A stretch of DNA of 64,000 nucleotides from Lysobacter antibioticus (GCF_001442535.1 NZ_CP013141.1:62037-126036), one strand, 5' to 3'. Counted from the first letter of the stretch, positions 1 to 8,878 are shown. Numbers and translations are program-made. The notes: generated from the sequence alone by a model not told the origin.

Positions 1-264
1 TTGCCGCCCGAGCCGGATTTCGAAACGCTGCAGGTGCAACTGAGCCCGCTGGTGCGTAGTCTGGACCCGAGCGGCCGCAGTCTGAACGACTATGCGAGCA
101 CCATGCTGCGGCCGGAGACGGTCGCGCTGGCGATGCAGTTGTTGGGGCAGCGCTGCGCCGACCTGGCTTCGGACGAGATGGAAGGCATCGAGGCCGAGCA
201 TCGTCTGTTCGCCGGCGGCCTGCTGACTTTGTCGACTGCTCCGCTTCCTGCTTGTGCCGTTTGA
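1..264 (+). CDS. C-terminal end of an unidentified protein (5' end outside window)
   Basis: An open frame runs in from the window edge and stops with TGA just before the DUF6445 gene. The visible 87 residues are soluble, helix-rich and Leu/Ala-rich, with no motif I recognise. The apparent TTG at base 1 is an arbitrary edge, so this is probably the tail of a longer gene. The 42-bp spacing to the next gene on the same strand suggests a shared transcript. No function can be assigned, and the frame itself is only moderately certain. Confidence 0.5.
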   Translation: MPPEPDFETLQVQLSPLVRSLDPSGRSLNDYASTMLRPETVALAMQLLGQRCADLASDEMEGIEAEHRLFAGGLLTLSTAPLPACAV

Positions 265-306
265 TCCTCCCGAGCTTCATCCCTCATCGATCGTCCTGCC
301 GCAGAC

Positions 307-909
307 ATGCCCACTTCCCTGATCGTTGTCGACGACTTCTTCGAGCACGCGGACGGGCTGCGCGATGCAGCGCTGCGGCTGACCTACCCGGATCAGCAGG
401 GCGCCTTTCCAGGGCGCAATTCGCAGGAGCGGATCGAGTTGGACGGGTTGGCCCAGTACGTGTCCAGCATCGTCGGCGAGCGGCTGAAAGTGATCTCGCC
501 GCTGGGGTCGCATGCGAAGTTCCGCATCACCCTGGGCTCGGACCAAGGCCGCGGCAAGGTGCATGTCGACCCCGGTTATTGGTCCGGCGTGCTCTACCTG
601 AGCCGCCCCGAGGACTGCCGCGGCGGCACCGATTTCTTCCGCCATCGCCGCACCAACACCGATCGCCGCCCGATGAACGAGCGCGAGCTGGCCGAGCTGG
701 GGTATGCCTCGATCGACGAGGCCCACCAGGACATCATCGAGCGCGACGGCCTCGACGACAGCTGTTGGGAAACCACCATGACGGTGCCGATGCGCTTCAA
801 TCGCCTGATCCTGCTGCGGCCGTGGCTGTGGCATACCGCCGGCGCGGGTTTCGGCGACAGCCTGCAGAACGGCCGGCTGGTCTATCTGATGTTCTTCGAG
901 GCGGCGTGA
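307..909 (+). CDS. DUF6445 family protein, 2OG-Fe(II) oxygenase-like
   Basis: This 200-residue soluble protein has no signal peptide. Its middle contains HVDPGYWSGVLYLSRPEDCR, which resembles the HxD iron-binding strand of 2-oxoglutarate/Fe(II) dioxygenases. A later WLWHTAGAGFG (around residues 175-185) supplies the distal His. This layout fits the DUF6445 family, whose members often sit near TonB receptor and halogenase loci. The substrate is unknown. The ATG at 307 follows a weak ribosome site and the gene probably shares a transcript with the truncated upstream frame. The family call is fairly firm; the enzymatic activity is inference. Confidence 0.75.
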   Translation: MPTSLIVVDDFFEHADGLRDAALRLTYPDQQGAFPGRNSQERIELDGLAQYVSSIVGERLKVISPLGSHAKFRITLGSDQGRGKVHVDPGYWSGVLYLSRPEDCRGGTDFFRHRRTNTDRRPMNERELAELGYASIDEAHQDIIERDGLDDSCWETTMTVPMRFNRLILLRPWLWHTAGAGFGDSLQNGRLVYLMFFEAA

Positions 910-1063
910 GCCAGCGGCAACAGGCACGGTTCTCCGGGGTTTTGCTGCCGATCGCCGGCGTCCCATCCGCTTGCCGCCGCGCGAGGCCGGAGCGCAGACT
1001 TCGGCAGTGCCGGCTCCCGTCGGGGCGTCGAAGGCTCGCCGCCCCGCGCACTGATCGCGGGTG

Positions 1064-1294
1064 TTATTTGTCCCCTTCCTTCTTGCTGCCCTTGAGCAGG
1101 GCCACGATGGCCATGGCATGGCCGTGGCCCAAGTCGAAGTCCTGCTTCAGCCAGGCGATGATCTCGCCGGCCTTGATGCCAGGCTTCAGGCCCTTGGCGT
1201 CGGCGTAGCCCTTACCCGCGGCGAGGGAGCGGAACTGGGTCGGGGTCTTGCCGGTCTTGGTCTGGATGTTGTCGAGATAGGCCTGGAAGGACAT
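1064..1294 (-). CDS. DUF4287 domain protein
   Basis: A 76-residue cytoplasmic protein. It begins MSFQAYLDNIQTKTGKTP and continues with GLKPGIKAGEIIAWLKQDF and a HGHAMAIVALL segment, the conserved pattern of DUF4287. This small helical family is often fused to or encoded near DUF5655 and glyoxalase-type proteins. I chose the ATG at 1294 over longer upstream starts because AGGAG lies 8 bases before it and family similarity begins there. It stands alone, on the opposite strand to its neighbours. Function unknown. Confidence 0.8.
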   Translation of the reverse strand: MSFQAYLDNIQTKTGKTPTQFRSLAAGKGYADAKGLKPGIKAGEIIAWLKQDFDLGHGHAMAIVALLKGSKKEGDK

Positions 1295-1530
1295 CGGTAC
1301 GGCTCCTGGGGTGGTTGGCTGGGGCGGACGAATTTCGTCCCTGTACCAACTCGACGAACGAGGCGCCGACGAATCGACAGGGTGCTTTGGTTCCGGCGCG
1401 AATTTTTTTCGACGGCTCACCGCCTGGCGCCGGGGTTCGTGCAGGCAGGCTGGAGCCCGGTTGGCCGGCCGCCTCCCGGGCCGGTGCTAAAATCCCGGTC
1501 TTTCCACCACGCACCAGAGTGAGCCACGCG

Positions 1531-2454
1531 ATGACTGCACCAGCCTTCTACCCGATCGGCACGCCCGGGCAGCCTTGGGGCGCGGCGGAAGTGGCGCAAT
1601 GGCGCGCCAGCCAGGTCCGCCATCGCAGCTACCACGCCGACGTGGTCGGCGCGATCGAGCGTTTGCGCTCGCGTTTCGAGGTGGTCGAGTACGGCCGCCT
1701 CGATTACGCCCCCGATGGTTATCCGTTGTTCGCGATCAAGAGCCGCGACTGGCAGGCCGGCTTGCCCTGCATGCTCGTCACCGGCGGGGTGCACGGCTAC
1801 GAAACCAGCGGCGTGCATGGCGCGCTGGAATTCGTCGAGCGCCATGCCGCCGACTATGCCGGCCGCGCCAATCTGCTGGTCGCGCCCTGTGTCAGCCCCT
1901 GGGCCTATGAACGCATCCATCGTTGGAACGTCGACGCGATCGATCCGAACCGCTCGTTCCGCGAAGACAGCCCGGCCGAGGAATCGGCGGCGTTGATGCG
2001 CCTGGTCGCGCCGGTGCGCGCCGAAGTGCTGGTGCACATCGACCTGCACGAAACCACCGACAGCGACGAGTCCGAGTTCCGCCCGGCCTTGGCCGCGCGC
2101 GACGGCAAGCCCTACGAGCCGGGCGAAATCCCCGACGGCTTCTATCTGGTCGGCGACAGCGAAGACCCGCAACCCGAGTTCCAGCAGGCGGTGATCGCCG
2201 CGGTCGAGAAAGTCACCCATATCGCCCCGGCCGACGCCCGGGGCGAGATCATCGGCTCGACCGTGGTCGCGCACGGGGTGATCAACTACCCGGTCAAGTC
2301 GCTCGGCCTGTGCGCCGGCATCACCGATGCCCGCTATCGCACCACCACCGAGGTCTATCCCGACAGCCCGCGCGCCACGCCGGAGCAGTGCAATGCCGCG
2401 CAAGCGGCGGCGGTGTGCGCGGCCATCGATTTCGCTTTGGCCCGCCAGGGCTGA
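1531..2454 (+). CDS. M14 family metallocarboxypeptidase
   Basis: A 307-residue zinc carboxypeptidase of the M14 / succinylglutamate-desuccinylase-like group. The first zinc motif is VHGYE (H88, E91), the NR pair is in DPNRSF (about 140), and the third zinc ligand is H173 in HIDLHETTD. A TTTEVYP segment near the end probably carries the catalytic Glu. There is no signal peptide, so a cytoplasmic role in trimming peptides or amino-acid conjugates is likely. The start was set at ATG 1531, which has an AGAGTGAG ribosome site; the longer frame upstream has no family character. The gene is monocistronic. The fold and class are secure, but the natural substrate is not known. Confidence 0.88.
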   Translation: MTAPAFYPIGTPGQPWGAAEVAQWRASQVRHRSYHADVVGAIERLRSRFEVVEYGRLDYAPDGYPLFAIKSRDWQAGLPCMLVTGGVHGYETSGVHGALEFVERHAADYAGRANLLVAPCVSPWAYERIHRWNVDAIDPNRSFREDSPAEESAALMRLVAPVRAEVLVHIDLHETTDSDESEFRPALAARDGKPYEPGEIPDGFYLVGDSEDPQPEFQQAVIAAVEKVTHIAPADARGEIIGSTVVAHGVINYPVKSLGLCAGITDARYRTTTEVYPDSPRATPEQCNAAQAAAVCAAIDFALARQG

Positions 2455-2686
2455 GCGCCGCGGCGCCGGTCTCGGCCGGCGTTGCGAGTGGCAACGGCCG
2501 CCCTCCGCGGCGGCCTCATGTGGCTAGGGCCTGAGCGGCTCTGGGCCAGCCTGTCCCGGCCAGGCATCGATTTCCGCAGGCGTGTCGATTCCGGCCCCGC
2601 CGGTTCGTCGTTCTGAAAGGAGCGGGTTTCAAGCGCCGGAGCTACCGGCGGCCGCGCTCCATCGATGCGACCACCAGGAGACCTGC

Positions 2687-3067
2687 ATGCGCTTTCTTTC
2701 GATGATCCGGATCAACGAGACCACCTGCCAACCGCCTACCGAGCAGTTACTGGCCGACATGGGCAAGTTGATGGAAGAGATGACCCGGGCCGGGGTGCTG
2801 ATCGGCACCGCCGGTCTCACCCCGAGTTCCGACGGCGTACGCCTGCGCCTGCGCAGCGGCAAGATCACCGCGACCGACGGCCCCTTCACCGAAAGCAAGG
2901 AAGTGATCGGCGGCTATGCCTTGCTGGAGGCGAACTCGAAGGAGGAGGCGATCGCGCACACGCGTCGTTTCCTCGAAGTCCACGGCGATGCCTGGGACAT
3001 CGAGTGCGAATTACGGCAGTTGCAACCCGACGGCGAGTGCGGCGGCGAGCCGATTCGAGTCAACTGA
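2687..3067 (+). CDS. YCII-related domain protein
   Basis: A 126-residue protein with the YCII/PhnB-like signature DGPFTESKEVIGGY at about residues 64-77, preceded by a short beta-alpha segment (MRFLSMIRIN). Proteins of this type are often encoded beside ECF sigma factors or used as DGPF-domain proteins; no sigma factor lies next to this one. The start at 2687 is supported by CAGGAG 6 bases upstream, whereas longer starts lie in non-conserved sequence. It is cytoplasmic and probably a small dimeric ferredoxin-like-fold protein. Enzymatic role unknown. Confidence 0.85.
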   Translation: MRFLSMIRINETTCQPPTEQLLADMGKLMEEMTRAGVLIGTAGLTPSSDGVRLRLRSGKITATDGPFTESKEVIGGYALLEANSKEEAIAHTRRFLEVHGDAWDIECELRQLQPDGECGGEPIRVN

Positions 3068-3143
3068 TTCGCATCGACTGGTTCGAGACAACGGGTTCGA
3101 GTCCATCGATCGGCTGCAACCGAAGCAGGCGCTGAGTCTGCGC

Positions 3144-3542
3144 TCAGCGGCTTTGATCGCCGCTGAGGATCACCCGCACGCCGCGCACTTCATCGGCGGC
3201 CGCCTCGCGCGGCGCCGCGTCCGCGCGGGTGATGCGGATCCGCACGTGCAGCGACGCACCGCGAACCGCATCGGCGGGCAGCGGCAAGGTATAGGTGCCG
3301 GCGCTGCGACCGGGACGGATGGCATGGGGCGAGATCACCCCCAGCCTCCGGCCGGTGTCGCTGCTCACTTCGACCTCGTGCCCGCTGGGGAGCGCGCCCA
3401 ACTCCACTTCGAGGAAGGCGCGCTCGCCGGGTTTGGGCGCATGCGGAAGCGGCAGGCTCGTGTAATCGCGGTTCGCCGCGCACCCGCCCTGCGCGATCAG
3501 CAGGGCGAGTGCGAGGACGACGGCGACGAGGCCGCGAGACAT
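3144..3542 (-). CDS. Small exported beta-rich (lipo)protein downstream of tyrosinase
   Basis: A 132-residue protein with an N-terminal hydrophobic signal ending in LLIAQGGC, so it is probably a lipoprotein, although the lipobox is atypical. The mature part is predicted to be mostly beta strands, with no cysteine after the lipid site. It starts 6 bp after the tyrosinase stop codon, so the two form one operon. Inference: it may help the tyrosinase outside the cytoplasm, for example in copper loading or anchoring, as small partner proteins do for Streptomyces tyrosinase. No sequence similarity to those caddie proteins is visible. Confidence 0.75.
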   Translation of the reverse strand: MSRGLVAVVLALALLIAQGGCAANRDYTSLPLPHAPKPGERAFLEVELGALPSGHEVEVSSDTGRRLGVISPHAIRPGRSAGTYTLPLPADAVRGASLHVRIRITRADAAPREAAADEVRGVRVILSGDQSR

Positions 3543-3548
3543 GCCCGA

Positions 3549-5189
3549 TCAGCCGCCCGAGGTGATCGAAACGGCCTTGACCGGGACCGGGTCGGCCGGT
3601 TGCGGGCCCGAGGGCACCAAGCGGATGTTCAACCGCGTGCTGGCGCCTTCGGCGGTGGAGAAGGCCTGCAAGGACTTGCGCAAGGGCACGGCGAACGTGG
3701 CCGAGTGCGACATCGCCATGTTCGGCATGGTCGAGCCGAAGAAAGCGATGGTGCCGGCGTAGTAGGGGCTGCTCGCGTCGACATGGCCGACGTCGGCCGG
3801 CGCGTTGACCAGCACGTCGAATTCGCGCGCGAGCGCCAATCCGTCCGGGCGGTCGAAAGTGACCTCGGCGATCAACGGCGCCGGCAAGGCATCGGCCAGA
3901 TGGCGTTTCACCAGCGCCGCCGGCAAGGTCACCGAGGCCGCATTCGCTGCGACCGCGCCCTTGATCGATCCGAACCGTTCCGCCGACGCCTGCAACTTCG
4001 GCCGCGCCGGCTGTTCGCTGCCGTAGCCCGGGCCGTAGTCGTAGTCGAAAGCCGTCGTGCTGACGTAGTCGCCGGCCTTGCTGGGGCCGACGAAACCACC
4101 GTCGCCGTCGACGTAGAACAGGAAGGGCTCGTTCAAGAAGGTGTTCGAATCGCTGCCGGTCGGCAGGATCGGCAGACCGGCCAAGAACTGTTTCTTGGTC
4201 CACAGATACCACAGGCGGTCCATGTTCGAGTGGTGCAGATAGAAGATCGGGTCCACCGGCGACAGGAAGTTGGTCATGTTGCCGTAGGGGCCCGGGTCGA
4301 TCGGGCCGACCCCGCCGATGTAGTTGTGCACCTTGTTATGCGGGAAGCCTTCGAGGATCGAGAACTGGGTCGAACCGTCGGGTTGCACCAGATGGGTGGC
4401 GGTCTTGGAGCTGGCGAAGCTGTTGCTGATGCTGGGGTCGTAGAACAGGGTCGGCGCCAGCCCGGAATCGATGATGTGCGGGGAGACGTCGTAAGTCGTC
4501 TTTTCGTCGAGCTTGGGATTGGATCGCGACAAGTAGCGCGCAGCGCAGGTGACCGCGAAGGCCTGGTTGCCGGAGATGCCGGTCTTCTGCGCCACGCTGT
4601 AACCGGTGACGTCGTTCCAGACCTGGTCGAAGCTCGAATAGCCGCGCGACTGCAACTGCGTGCGCTGCGCGGCCGACAGCGAATTCCAGTACTTCTCGAG
4701 CGAGGGCTTGATGAAGGAAGTGAACTTCGCCAGGTTGCCGGTATACGGCGAATAGGCGCCGTCGACCGGAGTGAGGACGCCGTCGAACATGCCCGAGGGG
4801 ATTTCCGGATGGCGGGTCCAGTCCCAGAACGGCATGGCGAAATTCGAGTCGTTGCTGAGCCTGCGGATGGCGCGTTCGAAATAGCCCACATAACCGCGGT
4901 GCCAGACATAGAACCACCAATTGCCGTGCGGGCAATCGAGGAAATGGGTGAAGGCGTTACGGAACCAGTTGAGCGGATGCTCGGGAGGCAGCTTGAGCAT
5001 GGCTTCGATGCCGCGCGCGTAGCTGACCAGCATCTTCTGGCCTTCCGGGGTGGCGACGTCGTAGCGACGATAGCGCGCGGCCTTGTCCGGCCCTTCGGCG
5101 CCGGCGGCGAGGGCCGTGCCGAACGGCAACATCGAGCTGCCGAGCGCGGCGGCGGTGGTGGTCAGAAATTCGCGGCGTGTATAGCGCAT
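3549..5189 (-). CDS. Tat-exported tyrosinase (type-3 copper polyphenol oxidase)
   Basis: A 546-residue type-3 copper enzyme that should oxidise phenols to quinones (melanin-type chemistry). The N-terminus carries a twin-arginine signal (TRREFL, then a hydrophobic run to about residue 30), which suits export of a folded copper protein. Likely CuA ligands are H82, H88 and H97 (the last in YVWHRGY). The CPH at 86-88 matches the Cys-x-His thioether arrangement of fungal tyrosinases. CuB ligands lie in FPHNKVH (H284, H288) and DPIFYLHHSNMDRLW (H319/H320). About 150 C-terminal residues form an extra beta-rich domain. The start at 5189 has AGGAGG 8 bases upstream. It is first in an operon with the small lipoprotein. 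Confidence 0.92.
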   Translation of the reverse strand: MRYTRREFLTTTAAALGSSMLPFGTALAAGAEGPDKAARYRRYDVATPEGQKMLVSYARGIEAMLKLPPEHPLNWFRNAFTHFLDCPHGNWWFYVWHRGYVGYFERAIRRLSNDSNFAMPFWDWTRHPEIPSGMFDGVLTPVDGAYSPYTGNLAKFTSFIKPSLEKYWNSLSAAQRTQLQSRGYSSFDQVWNDVTGYSVAQKTGISGNQAFAVTCAARYLSRSNPKLDEKTTYDVSPHIIDSGLAPTLFYDPSISNSFASSKTATHLVQPDGSTQFSILEGFPHNKVHNYIGGVGPIDPGPYGNMTNFLSPVDPIFYLHHSNMDRLWYLWTKKQFLAGLPILPTGSDSNTFLNEPFLFYVDGDGGFVGPSKAGDYVSTTAFDYDYGPGYGSEQPARPKLQASAERFGSIKGAVAANAASVTLPAALVKRHLADALPAPLIAEVTFDRPDGLALAREFDVLVNAPADVGHVDASSPYYAGTIAFFGSTMPNMAMSHSATFAVPLRKSLQAFSTAEGASTRLNIRLVPSGPQPADPVPVKAVSITSGG

Positions 5190-5771
5190 CCTGCAGTCCT
5201 CCTGGTTCGTGGGCGATCCGTAATCGGCTGCATGGTTTGCCGAGCGCTTTGTTCCGCCTCGTCGCATCGCATCGATGCGGCCCGGCTTGGATGTCGACGG
5301 GCATCGAGCATCGTGGGCGCGGCGGGCATCTTCGAAGTCGGCGGCCATCTTTCGCTGGTAGAACGATGCAGAGCGCTGGTATCGCCGATCACGACCGTCG
5401 ATGCAGCGCTTCTCCGGGATGGACGTAGTGAGGGGAGCGGGGCGGCCAGGCCGATGACGAAGTCGGGCCGGCGGTCGCAGTTTCGAGCAGGCGCCGGACA
5501 CGGGTCGTCGCGAAGCGGTCTTTCGCGCCCGCGCGGCCTGCCGCCGGCCGAGAAGGCGCCGGTCGGCCGGTGCTGGCATGGCATCGCCATGCGTGTCGTG
5601 GCCGACGCTCGGTTCAGGCTTCCGGCCTCGCGGCCGCGCGCAGAGGTGTAGGATGCAGTTCGTAAGCCGTTCCAATCGCGCGTCTCGCCCGACCGATCCT
5701 TGATCGCTCGCTTCGCTCCCTTTCACGCGTCATCGCCCTGATCCAGGCGGACGCTCACTTGGGAGCGGCTT
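5190..5771. other. Intergenic region upstream of tyrosinase and methyltransferase genes
   Basis: Divergent intergenic stretch of about 580 bp. It must hold the tyrosinase promoter on the minus strand and possibly one for the methyltransferase. Open frames exist here but lack ribosome sites and protein-like composition. I see no convincing operator. Confidence 0.5.
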
Positions 5772-6437
5772 TTGCCCGGCTATACCACCCGACAACTCTC
5801 CCTGACCGTAGGCGGCGACGCCTGGGGCTTGCGAGTGTTGAGCGATCTGCAGCAGTTCAGCGATCCCGACGGCCACGGCGAGCGCCTCGGCATTTCCGCC
5901 GCGCAATGGAGCCTGTTCGGGCAGGTCTGGCCGGCCGGGCAATTGCTGGCGCAGGCCATGCACCGTTTCGCCATCCATGGCGAACGCATCCTCGAACTCG
6001 GCTGCGGCATCGGCCTGGCCAGCCTGGTGTTGCAGCGGCGCGGGGCGAACGTCGTCGCCAGCGACGTGCACCCCCTCACCGAACCCTTCCTGGCCTACAA
6101 CGCCGCGTTGAATCAATTGCCGGCGGTGCATTATCGGCAACTGCGTTGGGATACGCCGCTGCCGACGCTTGGGCGCTTCGACCTGATCATCGCCAGCGAC
6201 GTGTTGTATGAGCGCGACCAGGCCGAGCTGATCGGCGAAGTCATTGCCCGCCACGCGTTCGAGAACTCGCAGGTACTGATCACCGACCCCGGCCGTGGCA
6301 ACAGCGCGCGTTTCACCCGCCTGATGCTGGCGCAAGGCTACTCGGTGGAAGAGCGGCGCTGCCCGATGAACGACACGGATCTGCCCCCGCATCGCGGGCG
6401 CTTGTTGCATTACTCCCGGGGTGTTTGTGCACGTTGA
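5772..6437 (+). CDS. Class I SAM-dependent methyltransferase (METTL21-like)
   Basis: A 221-residue methyltransferase. Motif I is ILELGCGIGLASL (about residues 73-85), and the acidic residue after strand 2 is in VVASDVHP. DLIIASDVLYE is the motif IV region typical of the METTL21/EEF1A-lysine-methyltransferase-like group (DxxY variant). Such enzymes methylate lysine side chains of proteins in eukaryotes; bacterial substrates are mostly unknown. The start is a TTG with GGGAGCGG a few bases upstream, and no in-frame ATG lies nearby. The protein is cytoplasmic and the gene monocistronic. The fold is certain, the target is not. Confidence 0.85.
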   Translation: MPGYTTRQLSLTVGGDAWGLRVLSDLQQFSDPDGHGERLGISAAQWSLFGQVWPAGQLLAQAMHRFAIHGERILELGCGIGLASLVLQRRGANVVASDVHPLTEPFLAYNAALNQLPAVHYRQLRWDTPLPTLGRFDLIIASDVLYERDQAELIGEVIARHAFENSQVLITDPGRGNSARFTRLMLAQGYSVEERRCPMNDTDLPPHRGRLLHYSRGVCAR

Positions 6438-6767
6438 GTTACCGCGGCAGTGGCTGGCCCGTCTTCGGACTTAGACGCCGCAGTCGCCGTCTACCCTCGA
6501 GAGCGCCGAGAAGCGGGCCTCGCCTTCTTCATTGTTGGCTAAATACCAGGCTGAACTCCGCCCGGGCCTGAACGATCGGCCTTAAGCGGCAAGATCAAAC
6601 GTGATGGATATCTCGGGTGTTGGCTTGCGATATTTCTAGAATGAGAAGCCGAATTTTAGCGGCTCGTCAAACAGTCTCGTCGCTATCGGTGCCGTGCAAA
6701 CGAGCGCGAAAAAAGCGTCTTTTAACTTCAGCGAAGTTTTTCGGTGTCTTCTCAAGGAGGAAAACGC
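6438..6767. other. Lower-G+C intergenic region
   Basis: About 330 bp with noticeably lower G+C than the flanking coding DNA, and no gene. A strong Shine-Dalgarno (AAGGAGG) for the next gene closes it. No clear promoter box or repeat stands out. Confidence 0.45.
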
Positions 6768-7493
6768 ATGGTTCGTTTAGCTATTCTGGCTCTGGTTCTG
6801 CTCCCTTCGTTGTCTGCTGCGCAGGTCGTCGATGAGCGAGAGGTCAGCGCGCCGACGACGGAGACGTTGGTGGAGCGGGTCTCTTACTGGCCAGGCTCGA
6901 AGGGCGGTAAGGTGTTGGTCAAACAGGTATTCATCAAGAATCCGGATGGATCGTTAATCTATCGCTACAACCGTCAGCCAGTCGAGACACAACAGTTTCA
7001 CCGGGCGTACTGTCGAGCGCGAGGCGCGGAACCTTCGCGTGGCGATGGGATCCTGCGCGGGCCAGACGCGATCGGTGGCTTGTCCTGCAGTGCGACCGAT
7101 CCGGGCAATGGCCAATCCGGAGTGGTCGTAGGTAGTAAGACCGAGCCAATGGCGCAGTCGGAACGGCGCTCTTCGCAAGGCGATCTGCTTCGCGCCGCCG
7201 AGTACGTGATTACGGTTGCGCCGGACGGGTTATATGTTCCCGCAAACCAGAATTTCCAACTGGAAGGCGATGTTCTGTATAGCTCGGCAAGAGCTGGACA
7301 GATTAGCTCCACGATCTTAGTCGATAGCCGTTGTTCCTACGAACAGTCGGATCCTGTTGCCGCCAACGCAGCGGGTCGGATCGAGGTTTCGGTAACGTGC
7401 ATCGTTTATGAGAAGCGTAAGGTTCCAACCCGGATCAATGCTTGCATTCCCTACGGATGTTCGAGCGACGAAGGAAGCGTGACTACGTACTGA
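6768..7493 (+). CDS. Secreted hypothetical protein in a low-G+C patch
   Basis: A 241-residue protein with a clean Sec signal peptide (MVRLAILALVLLPSLSAAQ, cleavage after about residue 18). The mature part contains several cysteines (for example RAYCRARG, CSATD, DSRCSYEQ, INACIPYGCSS), suggesting disulfides. I recognise no domain. The start is fixed by AAGGAGG 6 bases before ATG 6768. Its codon third positions are less G/C-rich than in neighbouring genes, which points to recent arrival or relaxed selection. Probably a periplasmic or secreted orphan. Confidence 0.75.
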   Translation: MVRLAILALVLLPSLSAAQVVDEREVSAPTTETLVERVSYWPGSKGGKVLVKQVFIKNPDGSLIYRYNRQPVETQQFHRAYCRARGAEPSRGDGILRGPDAIGGLSCSATDPGNGQSGVVVGSKTEPMAQSERRSSQGDLLRAAEYVITVAPDGLYVPANQNFQLEGDVLYSSARAGQISSTILVDSRCSYEQSDPVAANAAGRIEVSVTCIVYEKRKVPTRINACIPYGCSSDEGSVTTY

Positions 7494-7702
7494 GAGAGGG
7501 CTTGTCGCAACATGCCGGCCGTAACCGCGATCGATTTTAACTTGGCCAGCTACGATGTGAGATAGGCAGAAGCTCTTTATCCGGCAAGAAGGGGTATGGA
7601 GTTTTCGCCTCAACCCGGCGATGGGCTCGGACTTAAGTGCCTGTAGCCTCAGTCCAGTCGGTGGCGCTACATCAATAGGTCGACTTGGCTGGATTGCGAG
7701 CC

Positions 7703-8878
7703 CTAACGATTCACCGCCGGTCCGTTCACCCCGACATAACCGTTCGCGCAGCCGGTCGTGCAGGTCGTCGCCAGCATGTTGTAGACGATGCGGCCGGCGT
7801 TGGTCTTGGAGCGGAAGTGGCCGACGCCGTTGCTGGTGTCGCCGCCGCCGGCGTTGTAGGGGCTGCCGTCGCTCCAGTCCCAATCGTAGGCATAGGCGGT
7901 GCTGCCCACGCCGATGTCCACCTGCGCCTTGACGTTGCTGGCGGCATTGAACAAGGCGCCGCTGCTGCAGCCGGCCGAGTAGCTGGTGGTGAAGCATTGC
8001 ACCTGGTCGTGCAGGCCGGCGGTGATGGTGTAGAAGGCGATGCCGCTGTACATCGCGGGCATGGCGCGCAGGCTGTTGCTGCCGCTGCCGGTCCAGCGGT
8101 TATAGCCGTAGTAGGCGACGCCACTGCTCGGGTACAGGCCGAAGGTGTAGTAGTCGTACGGAAAAACGTAGGCCTCGGCGTTGCAGGTCGGCGCGTACGG
8201 CGATTGGTAGCCGGTGCTCAGGCAGGTCTGCAAGCCGCGCAATCCGCCGCCGATGTTGATGAAGCGGCGCACGTTGGCCTGATAGCCGTAGTAGCGCAGC
8301 ATCGCCAAGGACATCGACGAGCCCAGGGAATGAGTGACGATGTCGACCTGGCTGCGGCCGGTGTAGGTCTTGACCTTGTCGATGAAGGTCTTGAGGATCT
8401 GGTACTTCGCCGGCTGGTGATAGTTGTACTGCGGCGAGCCGCGCTCGTCGGCATCGAGATAGGTCACGCCGAACAGCTCGCAGTCGTTGTAGCCGCGCGC
8501 CTTGAGCTCGTCGTACATCGAATGGGCCGGCGTGGCGTAGCCGGTCACTGCGGCCGGCGGCATGTCGAAGCTCAGTGCGCTGTCGCCGTTGCCGGAAACG
8601 AACACCACCGGTGTGCGCGTGGCGATGCAGTCGCCGCCGCCGAAGCCGCCGCTGCCCACGCCGGGGCTGAATCCTCCCGCGTATTGCGATGCCGTGCCCA
8701 GACAGGTGTAGCCGTTGTTGTTGCCGCACTCCAACGCAAGCGCGCTGGAGGGGGCGAGCAGAGAAGCCGCGGCCAGCGTCGGCAGCAAGGCCGACAAGGC
8801 CATGCTCGAAGCGCGGGTGGAATCGTAACCGTCATCGGATGGACCGAGGCAAACCCACTTCAGTGCAGTGCGGAGCAT
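7703..8878 (-). CDS. PhaZ7-like secreted PHB depolymerase / lipase
   Basis: A 391-residue secreted alpha/beta hydrolase. From memory, the mature sequence closely resembles the native-PHB depolymerase PhaZ7 of Paucimonas lemoignei: shared segments include YAGGFSPGVG, SFDMPP, ELKARGYNDCELFGVTY and NAGGGDT.NGVGHFR. The nucleophile is S184 in VTHSLGSS (AHSMG in PhaZ7), the acid is probably in AGLHDQV, and the catalytic His is in NGVGHFRSK. The mature chain should begin near LECGNNNGYT. The hydrophobic signal is preceded by about 25 extra residues; the start at 8878 was chosen for its GGGAGGG site, with ATG 8803 as an alternative. Likely job: extracellular hydrolysis of PHA or short esters. Confidence 0.87.
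   Translation of the reverse strand: MLRTALKWVCLGPSDDGYDSTRASSMALSALLPTLAAASLLAPSSALALECGNNNGYTCLGTASQYAGGFSPGVGSGGFGGGDCIATRTPVVFVSGNGDSALSFDMPPAAVTGYATPAHSMYDELKARGYNDCELFGVTYLDADERGSPQYNYHQPAKYQILKTFIDKVKTYTGRSQVDIVTHSLGSSMSLAMLRYYGYQANVRRFINIGGGLRGLQTCLSTGYQSPYAPTCNAEAYVFPYDYYTFGLYPSSGVAYYGYNRWTGSGSNSLRAMPAMYSGIAFYTITAGLHDQVQCFTTSYSAGCSSGALFNAASNVKAQVDIGVGSTAYAYDWDWSDGSPYNAGGGDTSNGVGHFRSKTNAGRIVYNMLATTCTTGCANGYVGVNGPAVNR

Noticed and set aside
2916..5651. A 911-codon plus-strand open frame covering the tyrosinase gene
   Set aside because: It is the antisense shadow of the tyrosinase gene in very high-G+C DNA: its product is Arg/Gly/Ala-rich with no domain, no ribosome site, and it is incompatible with the clear opposite-strand gene.
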